Origin: Actinoplanes ianthinogenes
GTDB taxonomy: Bacteria; Actinomycetota; Actinomycetes; Mycobacteriales; Micromonosporaceae
Reading direction: 5' to 3'
Length of the DNA: 64,000 nucleotides
NCBI RefSeq assembly: GCF_018324205.1
Contig: NZ_AP023356.1
Coordinates: forward strand, 9,306,501-9,370,500
Of this stretch, positions 1 through 8,946 are shown piece by piece. The notes below the pieces were generated by a model. That model saw only the letters and a list, made by a program, of their open reading frames with translations. It made no database searches and was not told the DNA's origin. The translations under genes were made by a program, and so were the position numbers. The first letter of the stretch is position 1. Each line of letters starts with the position of its first letter.

Positions 1-2
1 CC

Positions 3-1667
3 CGGACGGCGCGGCTCAGCGCCAGTCAGATGCAGGCCATGCTGGGCACCGAGTTCGGCGGCATGAACGAGGTGCTGGCCGACGTGTACCAGCAGACCGG
101 CGACGCCCGGTGGCTCACCACCGCCCAGCGCTTCGACCACGCCGCGGTGTTCACCCCGCTCGCCGCCGGCACCGACCAGCTCAACGGGCTGCACGCGAAC
201 ACCCAGGTGCCCAAGTGGGTGGGCGCGGTCCGGGAGTACAAGGCGACCGGGACCACCCGATATCGCGACATCGGCCGCAACGCCTGGGACATCACCACCG
301 GCGCGCACACCTACGCGATCGGCGGCAACAGCCAGGCCGAGCACTTCCGGGCGCCGAACGCGATCGCCGGCTACCTCACCAACGACACCTGCGAGCACTG
401 CAACTCCTACAACATGCTCAAGCTGACCCGGGAGCTGTGGCTGACCGACCCGGACCGGGCCGCCTACTTCGACTTCTACGAACGGGCGCTGCTCAACCAC
501 CTGATCGGCGCGCAGAACCCGGCCGACAGCCACGGCCACATCACCTATTTCACGCCGCTCAAGGCCGGCGGCCGGCGGGGCGTGGGGCCGGCCTGGGGCG
601 GTGGCACCTGGTCGACCGACTACAGCAGCTTCTGGTGCTGTCAGGGGACCGGCGTGGAGACCAACACCAAGCTGATGGACTCGATCTACTTCTTCAGCGG
701 GACCACGCTCACCGTCAACCTGTTCACGCCCTCGGTGCTGTCGTGGACCGAGCGCGGCATCACCGTCACGCAGGCCACGTCGTACCCCGCCGGCGACACC
801 ACCACGCTGACCCTGGCCGGCACGATGAGCGGGTCGTGGAGCATCCGGGTCCGGATCCCGGCCTGGACGTCCGGCGCCACCCTCGCGGTCAACGGCGTCA
901 CCCAGAACGTCACCGCCACCGCGGGCAGCTATGCCACGGTCACCCGGGTCTGGGCGGCGGGGGACGTGCTGACCGTGCGGCTGCCGATGCGGGTGATCAT
1001 GCAGCCGGCGCCGGACAACCCCGCGGTGCAGGCGATCACGTACGGCCCGGTGGTGCTGGCCGGCAACTACGGCAGCGCGACACCGTCCGGCAATCCGGCG
1101 CTGGCGGTGTCCACGATCACCCGGACCGGCACGAGCAGCCTGGCCTTCACCGCCACCGCCAACGGCGCCACGGTGAACCTGGGGCCGTTCCACGACGCGC
1201 AGGGCTTCAACTACGTCGTCTACTGGAACACCACGGGCACCTCCGAGCCGGCGTACAAGCTGGTCAACGTGGCGTCCGGGCTGGTCCTCGGGATCAAGGA
1301 CATGTCCACCGCGGACGGCGGGACGGCGATCGTCTGGGGTGACACCGGCACCGCCGACCACCAGTGGGTGCAGATCGCCGACGGCGGCGCGGTGCGGTTC
1401 CGCAACGTCAACAGCGGCAAGGTTCTCGGCGTGGAGAACATGGCGACCACCGACAACGCTCGCGTCCTGCAATGGGCCGACAACGGCACCGCCGATCACC
1501 GCTGGACCCTGCTCGCCAACAGCGACGGCTCCTACCGGCTGCGCAACGTCAACAGCGGCAAGGTGCTCGCCGTATCGGGCGCATCGAGCGCCTGGGGCAG
1601 CCAGGTCGTCCAGGAAACCGACAACGGCAGCGCCGACAACAACTGGCGCCTGGTCCGGCTCGTCTGA
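3..1667 (+). CDS. GH127-type beta-L-arabinofuranosidase with C-terminal ricin-type lectin module (5' end outside window)
   Basis: Secreted-type hydrolase expected to release L-arabinofuranose from arabinan or arabinoglycans. The open frame runs off the left edge, so the signal peptide and the N-terminal part of the alpha/alpha barrel are missing. Counting from the first internal Met (base 30), Glu122-His-Cys124 and the Cys203-Cys204 pair match the Glu, Cys and Cys-Cys zinc/nucleophile residues known in GH127 (formerly DUF1680), and HANTQVPKW and NMLKLTREL are family blocks. From about residue 410 to the end lies a beta-trefoil lectin with repeated VNSGKVL and QW/HRW motifs. It is followed 12 bp later by the CBM2-GH62 gene, so an arabinan-debranching operon is likely. 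The family call is strong. The exact substrate is not readable. Confidence 0.9.
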   Translation, partial: RTARLSASQMQAMLGTEFGGMNEVLADVYQQTGDARWLTTAQRFDHAAVFTPLAAGTDQLNGLHANTQVPKWVGAVREYKATGTTRYRDIGRNAWDITTGAHTYAIGGNSQAEHFRAPNAIAGYLTNDTCEHCNSYNMLKLTRELWLTDPDRAAYFDFYERALLNHLIGAQNPADSHGHITYFTPLKAGGRRGVGPAWGGGTWSTDYSSFWCCQGTGVETNTKLMDSIYFFSGTTLTVNLFTPSVLSWTERGITVTQATSYPAGDTTTLTLAGTMSGSWSIRVRIPAWTSGATLAVNGVTQNVTATAGSYATVTRVWAAGDVLTVRLPMRVIMQPAPDNPAVQAITYGPVVLAGNYGSATPSGNPALAVSTITRTGTSSLAFTATANGATVNLGPFHDAQGFNYVVYWNTTGTSEPAYKLVNVASGLVLGIKDMSTADGGTAIVWGDTGTADHQWVQIADGGAVRFRNVNSGKVLGVENMATTDNARVLQWADNGTADHRWTLLANSDGSYRLRNVNSGKVLAVSGASSAWGSQVVQETDNGSADNNWRLVRLV

Positions 1668-1679
1668 AAGGGATAGATC

Positions 1680-3068
1680 ATGAGAACGTCCAGAATCCTG
1701 GTGTCGGCCGGCGCCGCGGTGCTGGCCTCCACGGCGGTCGTCGCGGCGATGCCGCCGGCGGACGCCGCCACGGCCGGCTGCTCGGTCGGCTACACCATCT
1801 CCTCCCAGTGGCAGGGCGGGTTCGGTGCCAACGTGTCCATCACCAACCTCGGTGATCCGCTGAGCAGTTGGACGCTGACCTGGTCCTACGGGGCCGGGCA
1901 GACGGTGACGCAGGCGTGGAACGCGACCGTGACGCAGAGCGGCTCGGCGGTCACCGCGAAGAACGTGAGCTACAACGGGTCGGTCGGCACCGGCGCCTCG
2001 GTGTCGTTCGGCTTCAACGGCTCGTGGACCGGCAGCAACCCGGTTCCGTCGAGTTTCGCCCTGAACGGCGTGACCTGCACCGGCAGCACCGGGCCCGGCT
2101 CGCCCTCCCCGTCGGCGCCCTCACCCTCGGCGCCGTCCCCGTCCCCCTCGACGCCCGGCGGCACCTGCACGCTCCCGTCCAGCTACCGCTGGTCGTCGAC
2201 CGGCGCCCTGGCCAGCCCGAAGAACGGGTGGGTCTCGCTCAAGGACTTCACCAACGTCGTCTACAACGGCAAACACCTGGTGTACGCGTCGAACGTCTCC
2301 GGCTCGGGCTACGGCTCGATGAACTTCGGCCTGTTCAACGACTGGTCCGACATGGCCTCGGCCAGCCAGAACGGGATGAGCCAGGGCACCGTGGCGCCGA
2401 CCCTGCTCTACTTCGCCCCGAAGAACATCTGGGTGCTCGCCTACCAGTGGGGCCCGACCGCGTTCAGCTACAAGACCTCCACCGACCCCACGAACGCCAA
2501 CGGCTGGTCGGCACCCCAGACGCTGTTCACCGGGAGCATCACCGGGTCCGGCACCGGCGTGATCGACCAGACGCTGATCGGTGACGACCAGAACATGTAC
2601 CTCTTCTTCGCCGGGGACAACGGCAAGATCTACCGAGCGAGCATGCCGATCGGCAACTTCCCGGGCAGCTTCGGCTCGAACTACACGACGATCATGAGCG
2701 ACTCGACCAACAACCTGTTCGAGGCGGTCGAGGTCTACAAGGTGCAGGGCCAGAACCAGTACCTGATGATCGTCGAGGCGATCGGCAGCCAGGGACGCTA
2801 CTTCCGCTCGTTCACCGCGAGCAGCCTGGGCGGCTCGTGGACCCCGCAGGCCGCCAGCGAGAGCAACCCGTTCGCCGGCAAGGCCAACAGCGGCGCCACC
2901 TGGACCAACGACATCAGCCACGGTGACCTGGTCCGCACCAACCCGGACCAGACCAAGACCGTCGACCCCTGCCATCTCCAGCTGCTCTACCAAGGCAAGA
3001 GCCCGAGCGCCGGCGGTCCTTACGACCAGCTGCCGTGGCGGCCCGGCCTGCTCACCCTGCAACGGTAA
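1680..3068 (+). CDS. Secreted CBM2-GH62 alpha-L-arabinofuranosidase
   Basis: Removes arabinofuranosyl side chains from arabinoxylan outside the cell. Signal peptide about residues 1-30 (cleavage after ADAA). A CBM2 carbohydrate-binding domain spans about 34-134 with a Cys at each end. A Pro/Ser linker covers about 135-162 and a GH62 five-blade propeller 163-462. Asp189 (SLKDFTN) and Glu348 (LFEAVE) are the expected catalytic base and acid. Their spacing of 159 residues equals that of the Streptomyces coelicolor enzyme as I recall it. The start is supported by AAAGGG eight bases upstream. It sits directly behind the GH127 gene, which fits joint action on arabinose-decorated polymers. Confidence 0.95.
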   Translation: MRTSRILVSAGAAVLASTAVVAAMPPADAATAGCSVGYTISSQWQGGFGANVSITNLGDPLSSWTLTWSYGAGQTVTQAWNATVTQSGSAVTAKNVSYNGSVGTGASVSFGFNGSWTGSNPVPSSFALNGVTCTGSTGPGSPSPSAPSPSAPSPSPSTPGGTCTLPSSYRWSSTGALASPKNGWVSLKDFTNVVYNGKHLVYASNVSGSGYGSMNFGLFNDWSDMASASQNGMSQGTVAPTLLYFAPKNIWVLAYQWGPTAFSYKTSTDPTNANGWSAPQTLFTGSITGSGTGVIDQTLIGDDQNMYLFFAGDNGKIYRASMPIGNFPGSFGSNYTTIMSDSTNNLFEAVEVYKVQGQNQYLMIVEAIGSQGRYFRSFTASSLGGSWTPQAASESNPFAGKANSGATWTNDISHGDLVRTNPDQTKTVDPCHLQLLYQGKSPSAGGPYDQLPWRPGLLTLQR

Positions 3069-3196
3069 GCGGCTACCAGGACCCTCCATCGGTGGGGAGC
3101 CGGCCCGGTGCGCTGTCGGGGGACGCCAAGCGCATCGGGCCGGCACGCCGGTCACGGCCGGAATGAGCGCGGGCCGTTCCGGGTAACCGGCCGGCC

Positions 3197-4165
3197 ATGG
3201 ACACAGCGCCGCGCTCAGCCGTCGTCGTCAACCCGGTCAAGGTGCCCGACCTGGGCGAACTGCGCCGGATCATCACCGAGGCCCTCGCCGCGGCCGGCTG
3301 GCCGGAGCCGATGTGGCGGGAGACCACCGTCGAGGATCCCGGCGCCGGACAGGCCGCCCGGGCGGTCCGCGACGGCGCCGAGGTCGTCTTCGTCTGCGGC
3401 GGGGACGGCACCGTGATGGCCTGCGTCTCCGCGCTGGCCGGGACGGACGTCGCGCTCGCCGTGCTGCCGGCCGGCACCGGCAACCTGCTGGCCGCCAACC
3501 TCGGTCTCGGCGGCGACCTGGCCACCGGGATCGAGGTCGCGTTGCAGGGCGGGCGGCGGCGGATCGACGTCGGCTGCGTCGGTGAGCAGAGCTTCGCGGT
3601 GATGGCCGGGATGGGCTTCGACGCGCAGATGCTGGACGCGACCAGTGAGACCGCGAAGAAGCACGTCGGCTGGCTGGCCTATGTCGCCGGCGCGGTCCGG
3701 CACCTGCGGGACCGGCCGATGCGGGTGCGGATCTCCCTGGACGGCGGGCCGGCGTTCACCCGGCGCCCGCGCACCGTGATCGTCGGCAACGTCGGCCGGC
3801 TCCAGGGCGGGATGCGGCTGCTGTCGGCCGCCGAACCCGACGACGGCCTGCTCGACGTCGCGGTGCTCAGCCCGCGCACCCTGCGCCACTGGCTCGCGCT
3901 CGCCTGGGGCGTCCTGCGCCGCCGGGAGGCTGTCGCCCGGATGGAGACCTTCACCGCCTCCACCGTGGAGATCCGCAGCAACCGGCCGCAGCCGCGCCAG
4001 CTCGACGGGGACCTGATCGAGCCGGGCGACGAGTTGCGGGTCACGGTACGCCCGCGGGCCCTGCTGCTGTGTGTGCCGCGTCCGGCGAACGACCCGGACC
4101 TGGCCCACGACGCCGGCGCGGTGTCGCGGGACGCCGACGAGATTCGCGATGTCACCCGCGCCTGA
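3197..4165 (+). CDS. Diacylglycerol/sphingosine-type lipid kinase family protein
   Basis: Predicted cytosolic kinase that phosphorylates a lipid hydroxyl such as diacylglycerol (DagK/YegS family). The ATP-binding motif GGDGT is at residues 68-72 and the following LPAGTGNLLA block at 90-99. A conserved GMGFDAQ stretch and a C-terminal LDGDLIEPG-like segment complete the family pattern. Length 322 aa is normal. There is no signal peptide. The start ATG has only a weak upstream purine run, so a nearby alternative cannot be excluded. It is flanked by hydrolase genes but separated from both by more than 120 bp, so it is probably transcribed alone. Confidence 0.88.
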   Translation: MDTAPRSAVVVNPVKVPDLGELRRIITEALAAAGWPEPMWRETTVEDPGAGQAARAVRDGAEVVFVCGGDGTVMACVSALAGTDVALAVLPAGTGNLLAANLGLGGDLATGIEVALQGGRRRIDVGCVGEQSFAVMAGMGFDAQMLDATSETAKKHVGWLAYVAGAVRHLRDRPMRVRISLDGGPAFTRRPRTVIVGNVGRLQGGMRLLSAAEPDDGLLDVAVLSPRTLRHWLALAWGVLRRREAVARMETFTASTVEIRSNRPQPRQLDGDLIEPGDELRVTVRPRALLLCVPRPANDPDLAHDAGAVSRDADEIRDVTRA

Positions 4166-4225
4166 CGCCATTTCGGGCACCCGATTTTCTGTTATTCGCG
4201 ATCGACCCGCCGGGTCGTCGCGCTT

Positions 4226-4255
4226 GAAACTACCGGCTATTTTGCCGATAGTTTC
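4226..4255. promoter_or_regulatory. Inverted repeat upstream of GH10 xylanase
   Basis: Two 12-bp arms, GAAACTACCGGC and GCCGATAGTTTC, are complementary except at one position and are separated by TATTTT. It lies about 300 bp before the xylanase start. It could be a repressor operator or the terminator of the lipid kinase gene. GAAAC/GTTTC half-sites are common near actinobacterial xylanase genes, but I cannot name the regulator. Confidence 0.5.
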
Positions 4256-4362
4256 GGTGGCGAGCCCTCGGGGCGTGGTGTGTCCGGTACCGGTGTCATT
4301 GGCATAGACGCAGGTCAAAGTGCAGATTGAGGTGAGACGTAGGCCACTTGTCGGGCGCTGAG

Positions 4363-4385
4363 AGTTCCGGAGAGTTTTCGGAACT
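4363..4385. promoter_or_regulatory. Second inverted repeat upstream of GH10 xylanase
   Basis: Perfect 7-bp arms AGTTCCG and CGGAACT flank GAGAGTTTT. The element lies about 165 bp before the xylanase start and may be an operator or a 5' leader hairpin. Confidence 0.4.
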
Positions 4386-4548
4386 ACTTGTTTCAGTGTT
4401 GTTGCCATGCCAGCATGGCTTCTGCATTGAAGCCCATCGTTGAGAGATGGCTCTGCGCCCAACCGACCCTTTTCCACGCACGGTGGCCCCCGCTCGCCGT
4501 GCGTGCGATGCGTGGCGGCCACGTGCGGAGCCGAGAAGGGAGGCCCCC

Positions 4549-6006
4549 GTGGCAACCAGATCCCCCCTCCCACGCCGATCACTGCGGACTCGAGCCCTGC
4601 TGGCCGGCGCCGTCGCGGCGGTCGCCGGGTTCGGCGTGCTGATGGTGACGCCGGACGCTAGCGCCGCGACCACCCTGGGCGCGGCGGCCGCGCAGTCGGG
4701 CCGGTATTTCGGCACGGCCATCGCCGCCAGCCGGCTGAACGACGGCACCTACTCGTCGATCGCCGGCCGCGAGTTCAACATGGTCACCGCTGAGAACGAG
4801 ATGAAGCCGGACGCCACCGAGCCGCAGCGGGGGCAGTTCAACTTCAGCGCCGGCGACCAGATCTACAACTGGGCGACCCAGCGCGGCATGAAGGTCCGCG
4901 GGCACACCCTGGCTTGGCACTCCCAGCAGCCGAGCTGGTGGGGCGGCCTCAGCGGCAGCAGCCTGCGGCAGGCGATGATCGACCACATCAACGGGGTGAT
5001 GGCCCACTACAAGGGCAAACTCGCCGCCTGGGACGTGGTCAACGAGGCGTTCAACGAGGACGGCAGCCGCCGCAACTCCAACCTCCAGGCCACCGGCAAC
5101 GACTGGATCGAGGTGGCGTTCCGCACCGCCCGCGCCGCCGACCCGTCGGTCAAGCTCTGCTACAACGACTACAACATCGAGAACTGGTCCTACGGCAAGA
5201 CGCAGGGCGTCTACCGCATGATCCAGGACTTCAAGTCCCGCGGCGTGCCGATCGACTGCGTCGGCCTGCAGACCCACTTCACCGGTGGCAGCTCCCTGCC
5301 CAGCAACTTCCAGACCACCCTGTCCAGCTTCGCCGCCCTCGGTGTGGACGTGGCGCTGACCGAGGTCGACGTGACGAACGCGTCCACCTCGCAGTACTCC
5401 GGGCTGACCCAGGCCTGCCTCAACGTGCCCCGCTGCATCGGCATCACGGTCTGGGGCGTGCGGGACAGCGACTCGTGGCGCTCCAGCGAGAGCCCGCTGC
5501 TGTTCGACGGCGGCGGCAACAAGAAGGCCGCGTACACCTCGGTGCTGAACGCGCTCAACGCGGCCGGCCCCGGCCCGTCCCCGTCCTCGCCGGCCCCGAG
5601 TGACTCGTCGTCGCCGCCGCCGAACCCGGGTGGGGCGCAGCGGATCGTCGGCGCCCAGTCCGGCCGCTGCATCGACGTGCCCAACGCGTCGCAGAACAAC
5701 GGCACCCGGGTACAGCTCTACGACTGCAACGGCCAGAGCAACCAGGCGTGGACGCTGACCTCCAGCAAGCAGCTGACCGTTTACGGCAGCCGGTGCCTGG
5801 ACGCGGCCGGGTCGGGCAACGGCGCGGCCGTGCAGATCTACAGCTGCAACGGCCAGGCCAACCAGCAGTGGAACGTGAACAGCAACGGCACCATCACCGG
5901 GGTGCAGTCCGGACGCTGCCTCGACGTCTGGGGCACCGGCAACGGCCAGCAGGTGCAGATCTACGACTGCAACGGCCAGGCCAACCAGCGGTTCAGCCTC
6001 AGCTGA
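4549..6006 (+). CDS. Secreted GH10 endo-1,4-beta-xylanase with CBM13
   Basis: Cleaves the xylan backbone extracellularly. I chose GTG 4549 because AAGGGAGG lies five bases upstream and an Arg-rich, Tat/Sec-like signal peptide (cleavage near DASAA, about residue 43) follows at once; the upstream ATG would add an unlikely 34-residue extension. The GH10 barrel covers about 45-345. The acid/base Glu166 (WDVVNEA) and nucleophile Glu272 (ALTEVDV) are present. A Pro/Ser linker leads to a CBM13 trefoil with three QxW-type repeats (about 362-485). The 485-aa length and architecture closely match Streptomyces lividans XlnA. Confidence 0.96.
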   Translation: MATRSPLPRRSLRTRALLAGAVAAVAGFGVLMVTPDASAATTLGAAAAQSGRYFGTAIAASRLNDGTYSSIAGREFNMVTAENEMKPDATEPQRGQFNFSAGDQIYNWATQRGMKVRGHTLAWHSQQPSWWGGLSGSSLRQAMIDHINGVMAHYKGKLAAWDVVNEAFNEDGSRRNSNLQATGNDWIEVAFRTARAADPSVKLCYNDYNIENWSYGKTQGVYRMIQDFKSRGVPIDCVGLQTHFTGGSSLPSNFQTTLSSFAALGVDVALTEVDVTNASTSQYSGLTQACLNVPRCIGITVWGVRDSDSWRSSESPLLFDGGGNKKAAYTSVLNALNAAGPGPSPSSPAPSDSSSPPPNPGGAQRIVGAQSGRCIDVPNASQNNGTRVQLYDCNGQSNQAWTLTSSKQLTVYGSRCLDAAGSGNGAAVQIYSCNGQANQQWNVNSNGTITGVQSGRCLDVWGTGNGQQVQIYDCNGQANQRFSLS

Positions 6007-6039
6007 CCGCCGCCCGCCGGCGCGCTCGCCGTCCCGCCG

Positions 6040-7986
6040 TCAGGCGAGGGCGGCGGGCGCTTCGGCCTGCCGGCTGCCGAGCCAGGTGTCGAACGCGTCC
6101 GGGTCGACCGGCCGGGAGATGTAGTAGCCCTGGAGCGCGTCACAGCCGGCCGCGTCGAGCTGCCGCCAGGTCGCGATGTCCTCGACACCCTCGGCGATCA
6201 CCCGCAGGCCCAGGTTGCGGCCCAGCTCGACGGTGGAGCGGACGATGACCGCGTCACGCTCGCTGGTGGTCATGCTGCTGACGAAGGTCCGGTCGATCTT
6301 GAGCTCCTGCACCGGCAGATTCTTCAGGTACGCCATCGAGGAGTACCCGGTGCCGAAGTCGTCGATGGACAGGTGCACCCCGAGCGCGTGCAGCTGCTCG
6401 ACCACCCGCAGCGCCCGCTCCGGGTCCGTCATGATCGCCGTCTCGGTGATCTCGACGGTCAGCAGCCGGGCCGGTACCCGCCAGTGGGCCAGCCGTTCGG
6501 CGATCTCGGCGGGCAGGTCGAGGTCGAGCAGCCCGTGCGCGGAGACGTTGACGGCGACGGTGAGCTCGTGCCCGGCGGTCAGCCACGCCCGGCACTGCTT
6601 GAGCGCCGAGTCGAGCACGAACCGGGTCAGCGGAGTGATCAGCCCGGTGTGCTCGGCCAGCGGGATGAAGTCGTTCGGCGGGATCAGCCCGTGCTCCGGG
6701 TGCTGCCAGCGGACCAGCGCCTCGGCCCCGAGCACCCGCCCGGTCTGCGCGTCCACCTTGGGCTGGTAGTGCAGCACCAGCTGGCCCTCGTCGATGCCCC
6801 GGCGCAGGTCGCCGGCCAGGGTCAGCTTGCGCGGGTCGGTGCTGTCCTGGCTCTGGTCGAAGACCGCGAAGCCGGTGCGCCTCGCCTTGGCCGTGTACAT
6901 CGCGATGTCGGCGCGCTGGAGCAGCTCGTCGGCGGTGTCGCCGTGCTCCGGGTGCAGCGCCGCGCCGATGCTGCCGGCCACGGTCAGGCTCAGCCCGTCG
7001 AGGTCGAAGGGCGCCTGGAGGGCGTCCTGGAGCCGCGCCGCGAAGGCCGCCACGTCCGCGACGCCGGTGACGCCCGGCAGCAGGATGGCGAACTCGTCGC
7101 CGCCGAGGCGGGCCACCGTCTCGCCGTCGCGCACCGTGTCCCGCATCCGCTGAGCCGCCTGGATCAGCAGCCGGTCGCCGTAGTGGTGGCCGAGGGTGTC
7201 GTTGACCTCCTTGAACCGGTCGAGGTCGACCAGCAGCAGCGCGAGGTGGCTGCCGTCGGCGGACTCGGTGGCGATGGCCTGGGCGATGGTGTCGTGCAGC
7301 AGGACCCGGTTCGGCAGGCCGGTCAGCGCGTCGTGGGTGGCCTGGTGGGCGGCGCGCCGGAAGGCCCGGGCCCGGACCCGGTGCGACCGCGCGACCAGCC
7401 CGGCGATCATGGCGGCGGCCCCGGACAGGATCAGCACGGTGCCGAGCCGCGCCTGCCGGCCGGCCTGCTCCGCCTGCTGCTCGTACCGTTGCGCGGCGTC
7501 GGCCAGCGCCGCCCGCAGCGCCACGAAGGTGGGATCGGCCTGGTACTCGTTGACCCGCTCGGCGGCCAGCAGGTCACCCTCCTCCAACAGGTCGAACTCG
7601 TAGTCGACCGCGTCGTCGTAGGTGCGGAACGCCTCCTGCACCGCGAGCGCGTAGGGGTTGTCCGGGTCGCGCGCGGCGAAATTGACGGCGATCGTGTCGA
7701 CCGCCTCGTCGATCTCCTGGCGCAGCTGCGCGATCTCCGGCGTCAGCCCCTTGGCGAGCATGGCGCGCGAGCGCAGCGCGTTCTGCTGCCAGGCCGCGTT
7801 CTCCACCTCGGCCAGCATGACCCGCAGTGTGCTGCGGTGCGCCGCGGTCTGTTGCAGGCCGGTGATGGCCACGGCGCTGCCGGCCGGCACGGCCAGGGCG
7901 CCGGCCACCATCAGCCACACCGCACCGCGCCGGAGCGGCGTGGCACGCCGGATCTGAGCCTGACGGCGAAACGGTAAGACGCGCAT
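6040..7986 (-). CDS. Membrane-anchored GGDEF-EAL protein (cyclic di-GMP turnover)
   Basis: Makes and/or breaks cyclic di-GMP. TM1 about 22-44, an extracytoplasmic helical sensor about 45-182, TM2 about 183-200, GGDEF domain about 215-378 and EAL domain about 390-640. The signature GGDEF is intact at 295-299 and EAL at 422-424, with DDFGTGYSS further on, so both activities are possible. The usual inhibitory-site RxxD before GGDEF reads R-D-G-E here, suggesting weak product inhibition. It is convergent with the xylanase gene and transcribed alone. The sensor domain ligand is unknown. Confidence 0.93.
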   Translation of the reverse strand: MRVLPFRRQAQIRRATPLRRGAVWLMVAGALAVPAGSAVAITGLQQTAAHRSTLRVMLAEVENAAWQQNALRSRAMLAKGLTPEIAQLRQEIDEAVDTIAVNFAARDPDNPYALAVQEAFRTYDDAVDYEFDLLEEGDLLAAERVNEYQADPTFVALRAALADAAQRYEQQAEQAGRQARLGTVLILSGAAAMIAGLVARSHRVRARAFRRAAHQATHDALTGLPNRVLLHDTIAQAIATESADGSHLALLLVDLDRFKEVNDTLGHHYGDRLLIQAAQRMRDTVRDGETVARLGGDEFAILLPGVTGVADVAAFAARLQDALQAPFDLDGLSLTVAGSIGAALHPEHGDTADELLQRADIAMYTAKARRTGFAVFDQSQDSTDPRKLTLAGDLRRGIDEGQLVLHYQPKVDAQTGRVLGAEALVRWQHPEHGLIPPNDFIPLAEHTGLITPLTRFVLDSALKQCRAWLTAGHELTVAVNVSAHGLLDLDLPAEIAERLAHWRVPARLLTVEITETAIMTDPERALRVVEQLHALGVHLSIDDFGTGYSSMAYLKNLPVQELKIDRTFVSSMTTSERDAVIVRSTVELGRNLGLRVIAEGVEDIATWRQLDAAGCDALQGYYISRPVDPDAFDTWLGSRQAEAPAALA

Positions 7987-8034
7987 GCGGTGCCTGATCG
8001 GAATCGGGCCGCCGCAGTTGAGCGCCCGATCCGA

Positions 8035-8883
8035 TTACAACCCGTCCGCTACCCGGTCCGCGATCTCCTCCGGCAGGCCCGGAGAACAAAGGACATGACC
8101 CATTTTCGGTACGACCTGAAGACGTGCCCCCGGAATCGCCGCCGCCAGCGCCTCCCCGTGCCCGAGCGGGAACATCGGATCCAGCTCGCCGTGCACCACC
8201 GTGGTCGGCGCGGTGATCGACGACAGCGACGCCAGCCGGTCCGGGGCGAACGTCCGGCCGGCCCGCTGGTGGTTCGCGGCAGCGGCCGGGTCGGCGGCAC
8301 GCGACCACGCCAGCTCCAGCATCGCCCGGGCAGCGGGCTCGTCGAACGGCAGCCCCGGCCCGGTGAAGGCGCGGAACAGCGCCACGTCGCTCTCCACCCC
8401 CGGCGGCAGGCCGAGCGCGAAGTGCGCCTGGAGCGCGGCCGACGGCGGCGGCAGCGGCTCCCCGGTCCAGTCCGGGCCGTAGCCCATCGGTGAGCTGCCG
8501 ATCAGGGTCAGCGACAGCACCCGGCCCGGCTCGTGCACCGCCAGCCACTGCGCGACCATGCCGCCCATCGACCCGCCGGCCAGATGCGCGGCGGCCAGGC
8601 CGTGACCGTCCAGCACGGCCAGGCAGTCGGCGCCGAAGTCGGCGATCGCATAGGGCCGCGCGTCGAAGTCGACGACGCTGGACAGCCCGGTGTCCCGATG
8701 ATCGAACCGGATCACCTGTACGCCCCGGCGCACCAGCCGCTCCACCAGCGCATCCGGCCACAGAACGCCCTGCGCCGAGGCTCCCGCGATCAGCAGTACG
8801 GCGGGATCCGCCGGGTCACCGGCCCGCTCGGTCCACAACCGCACCGGCCCGGACCACACGAACCGCTCTTCCGTCTCCAGCAC
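8035..8883 (-). CDS. Alpha/beta hydrolase (RdmC/aclacinomycin methylesterase-like)
   Basis: Cytosolic serine esterase or lactonase of unknown substrate. The nucleophile elbow is GGSMGG with Ser105. The acid is probably Asp in HGELDPMFP and the base His in KMGHVLC. Length 282 aa and the opening (FVWSGPVRLWTERAGDP) resemble the methylesterase branch of the fold. It has no signal peptide. It stands alone between the GGDEF-EAL gene and the ThuA gene on the same strand, with about 50-60 bp gaps. Confidence 0.85.
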   Translation of the reverse strand: MLETEERFVWSGPVRLWTERAGDPADPAVLLIAGASAQGVLWPDALVERLVRRGVQVIRFDHRDTGLSSVVDFDARPYAIADFGADCLAVLDGHGLAAAHLAGGSMGGMVAQWLAVHEPGRVLSLTLIGSSPMGYGPDWTGEPLPPPSAALQAHFALGLPPGVESDVALFRAFTGPGLPFDEPAARAMLELAWSRAADPAAAANHQRAGRTFAPDRLASLSSITAPTTVVHGELDPMFPLGHGEALAAAIPGARLQVVPKMGHVLCSPGLPEEIADRVADGL

Positions 8884-8946
8884 CGGCGCACCGTATCAAT
8901 GCCGATCGAGACCGATCACTCCCTTTTTCGTGCACCGGGAGGCGGG

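Larger units (their letters stand above)
4166..4548. other. Intergenic region ahead of the xylanase gene
   Basis: About 380 bp without a convincing gene. It is less GC-rich than the flanks and holds two inverted repeats (listed separately), as expected for a regulated promoter region. Short frames here lack ribosome binding sites and family similarity that I can recognise. Confidence 0.6.

Noticed and set aside
8101..8128. Third partial copy of the TTTCGGTACG element
   Set aside because: It lies in the coding part of the alpha/beta hydrolase exactly over the conserved QVVPKMGH motif, so similarity is explained by coding constraint or chance; only 18 of 21 bases match.
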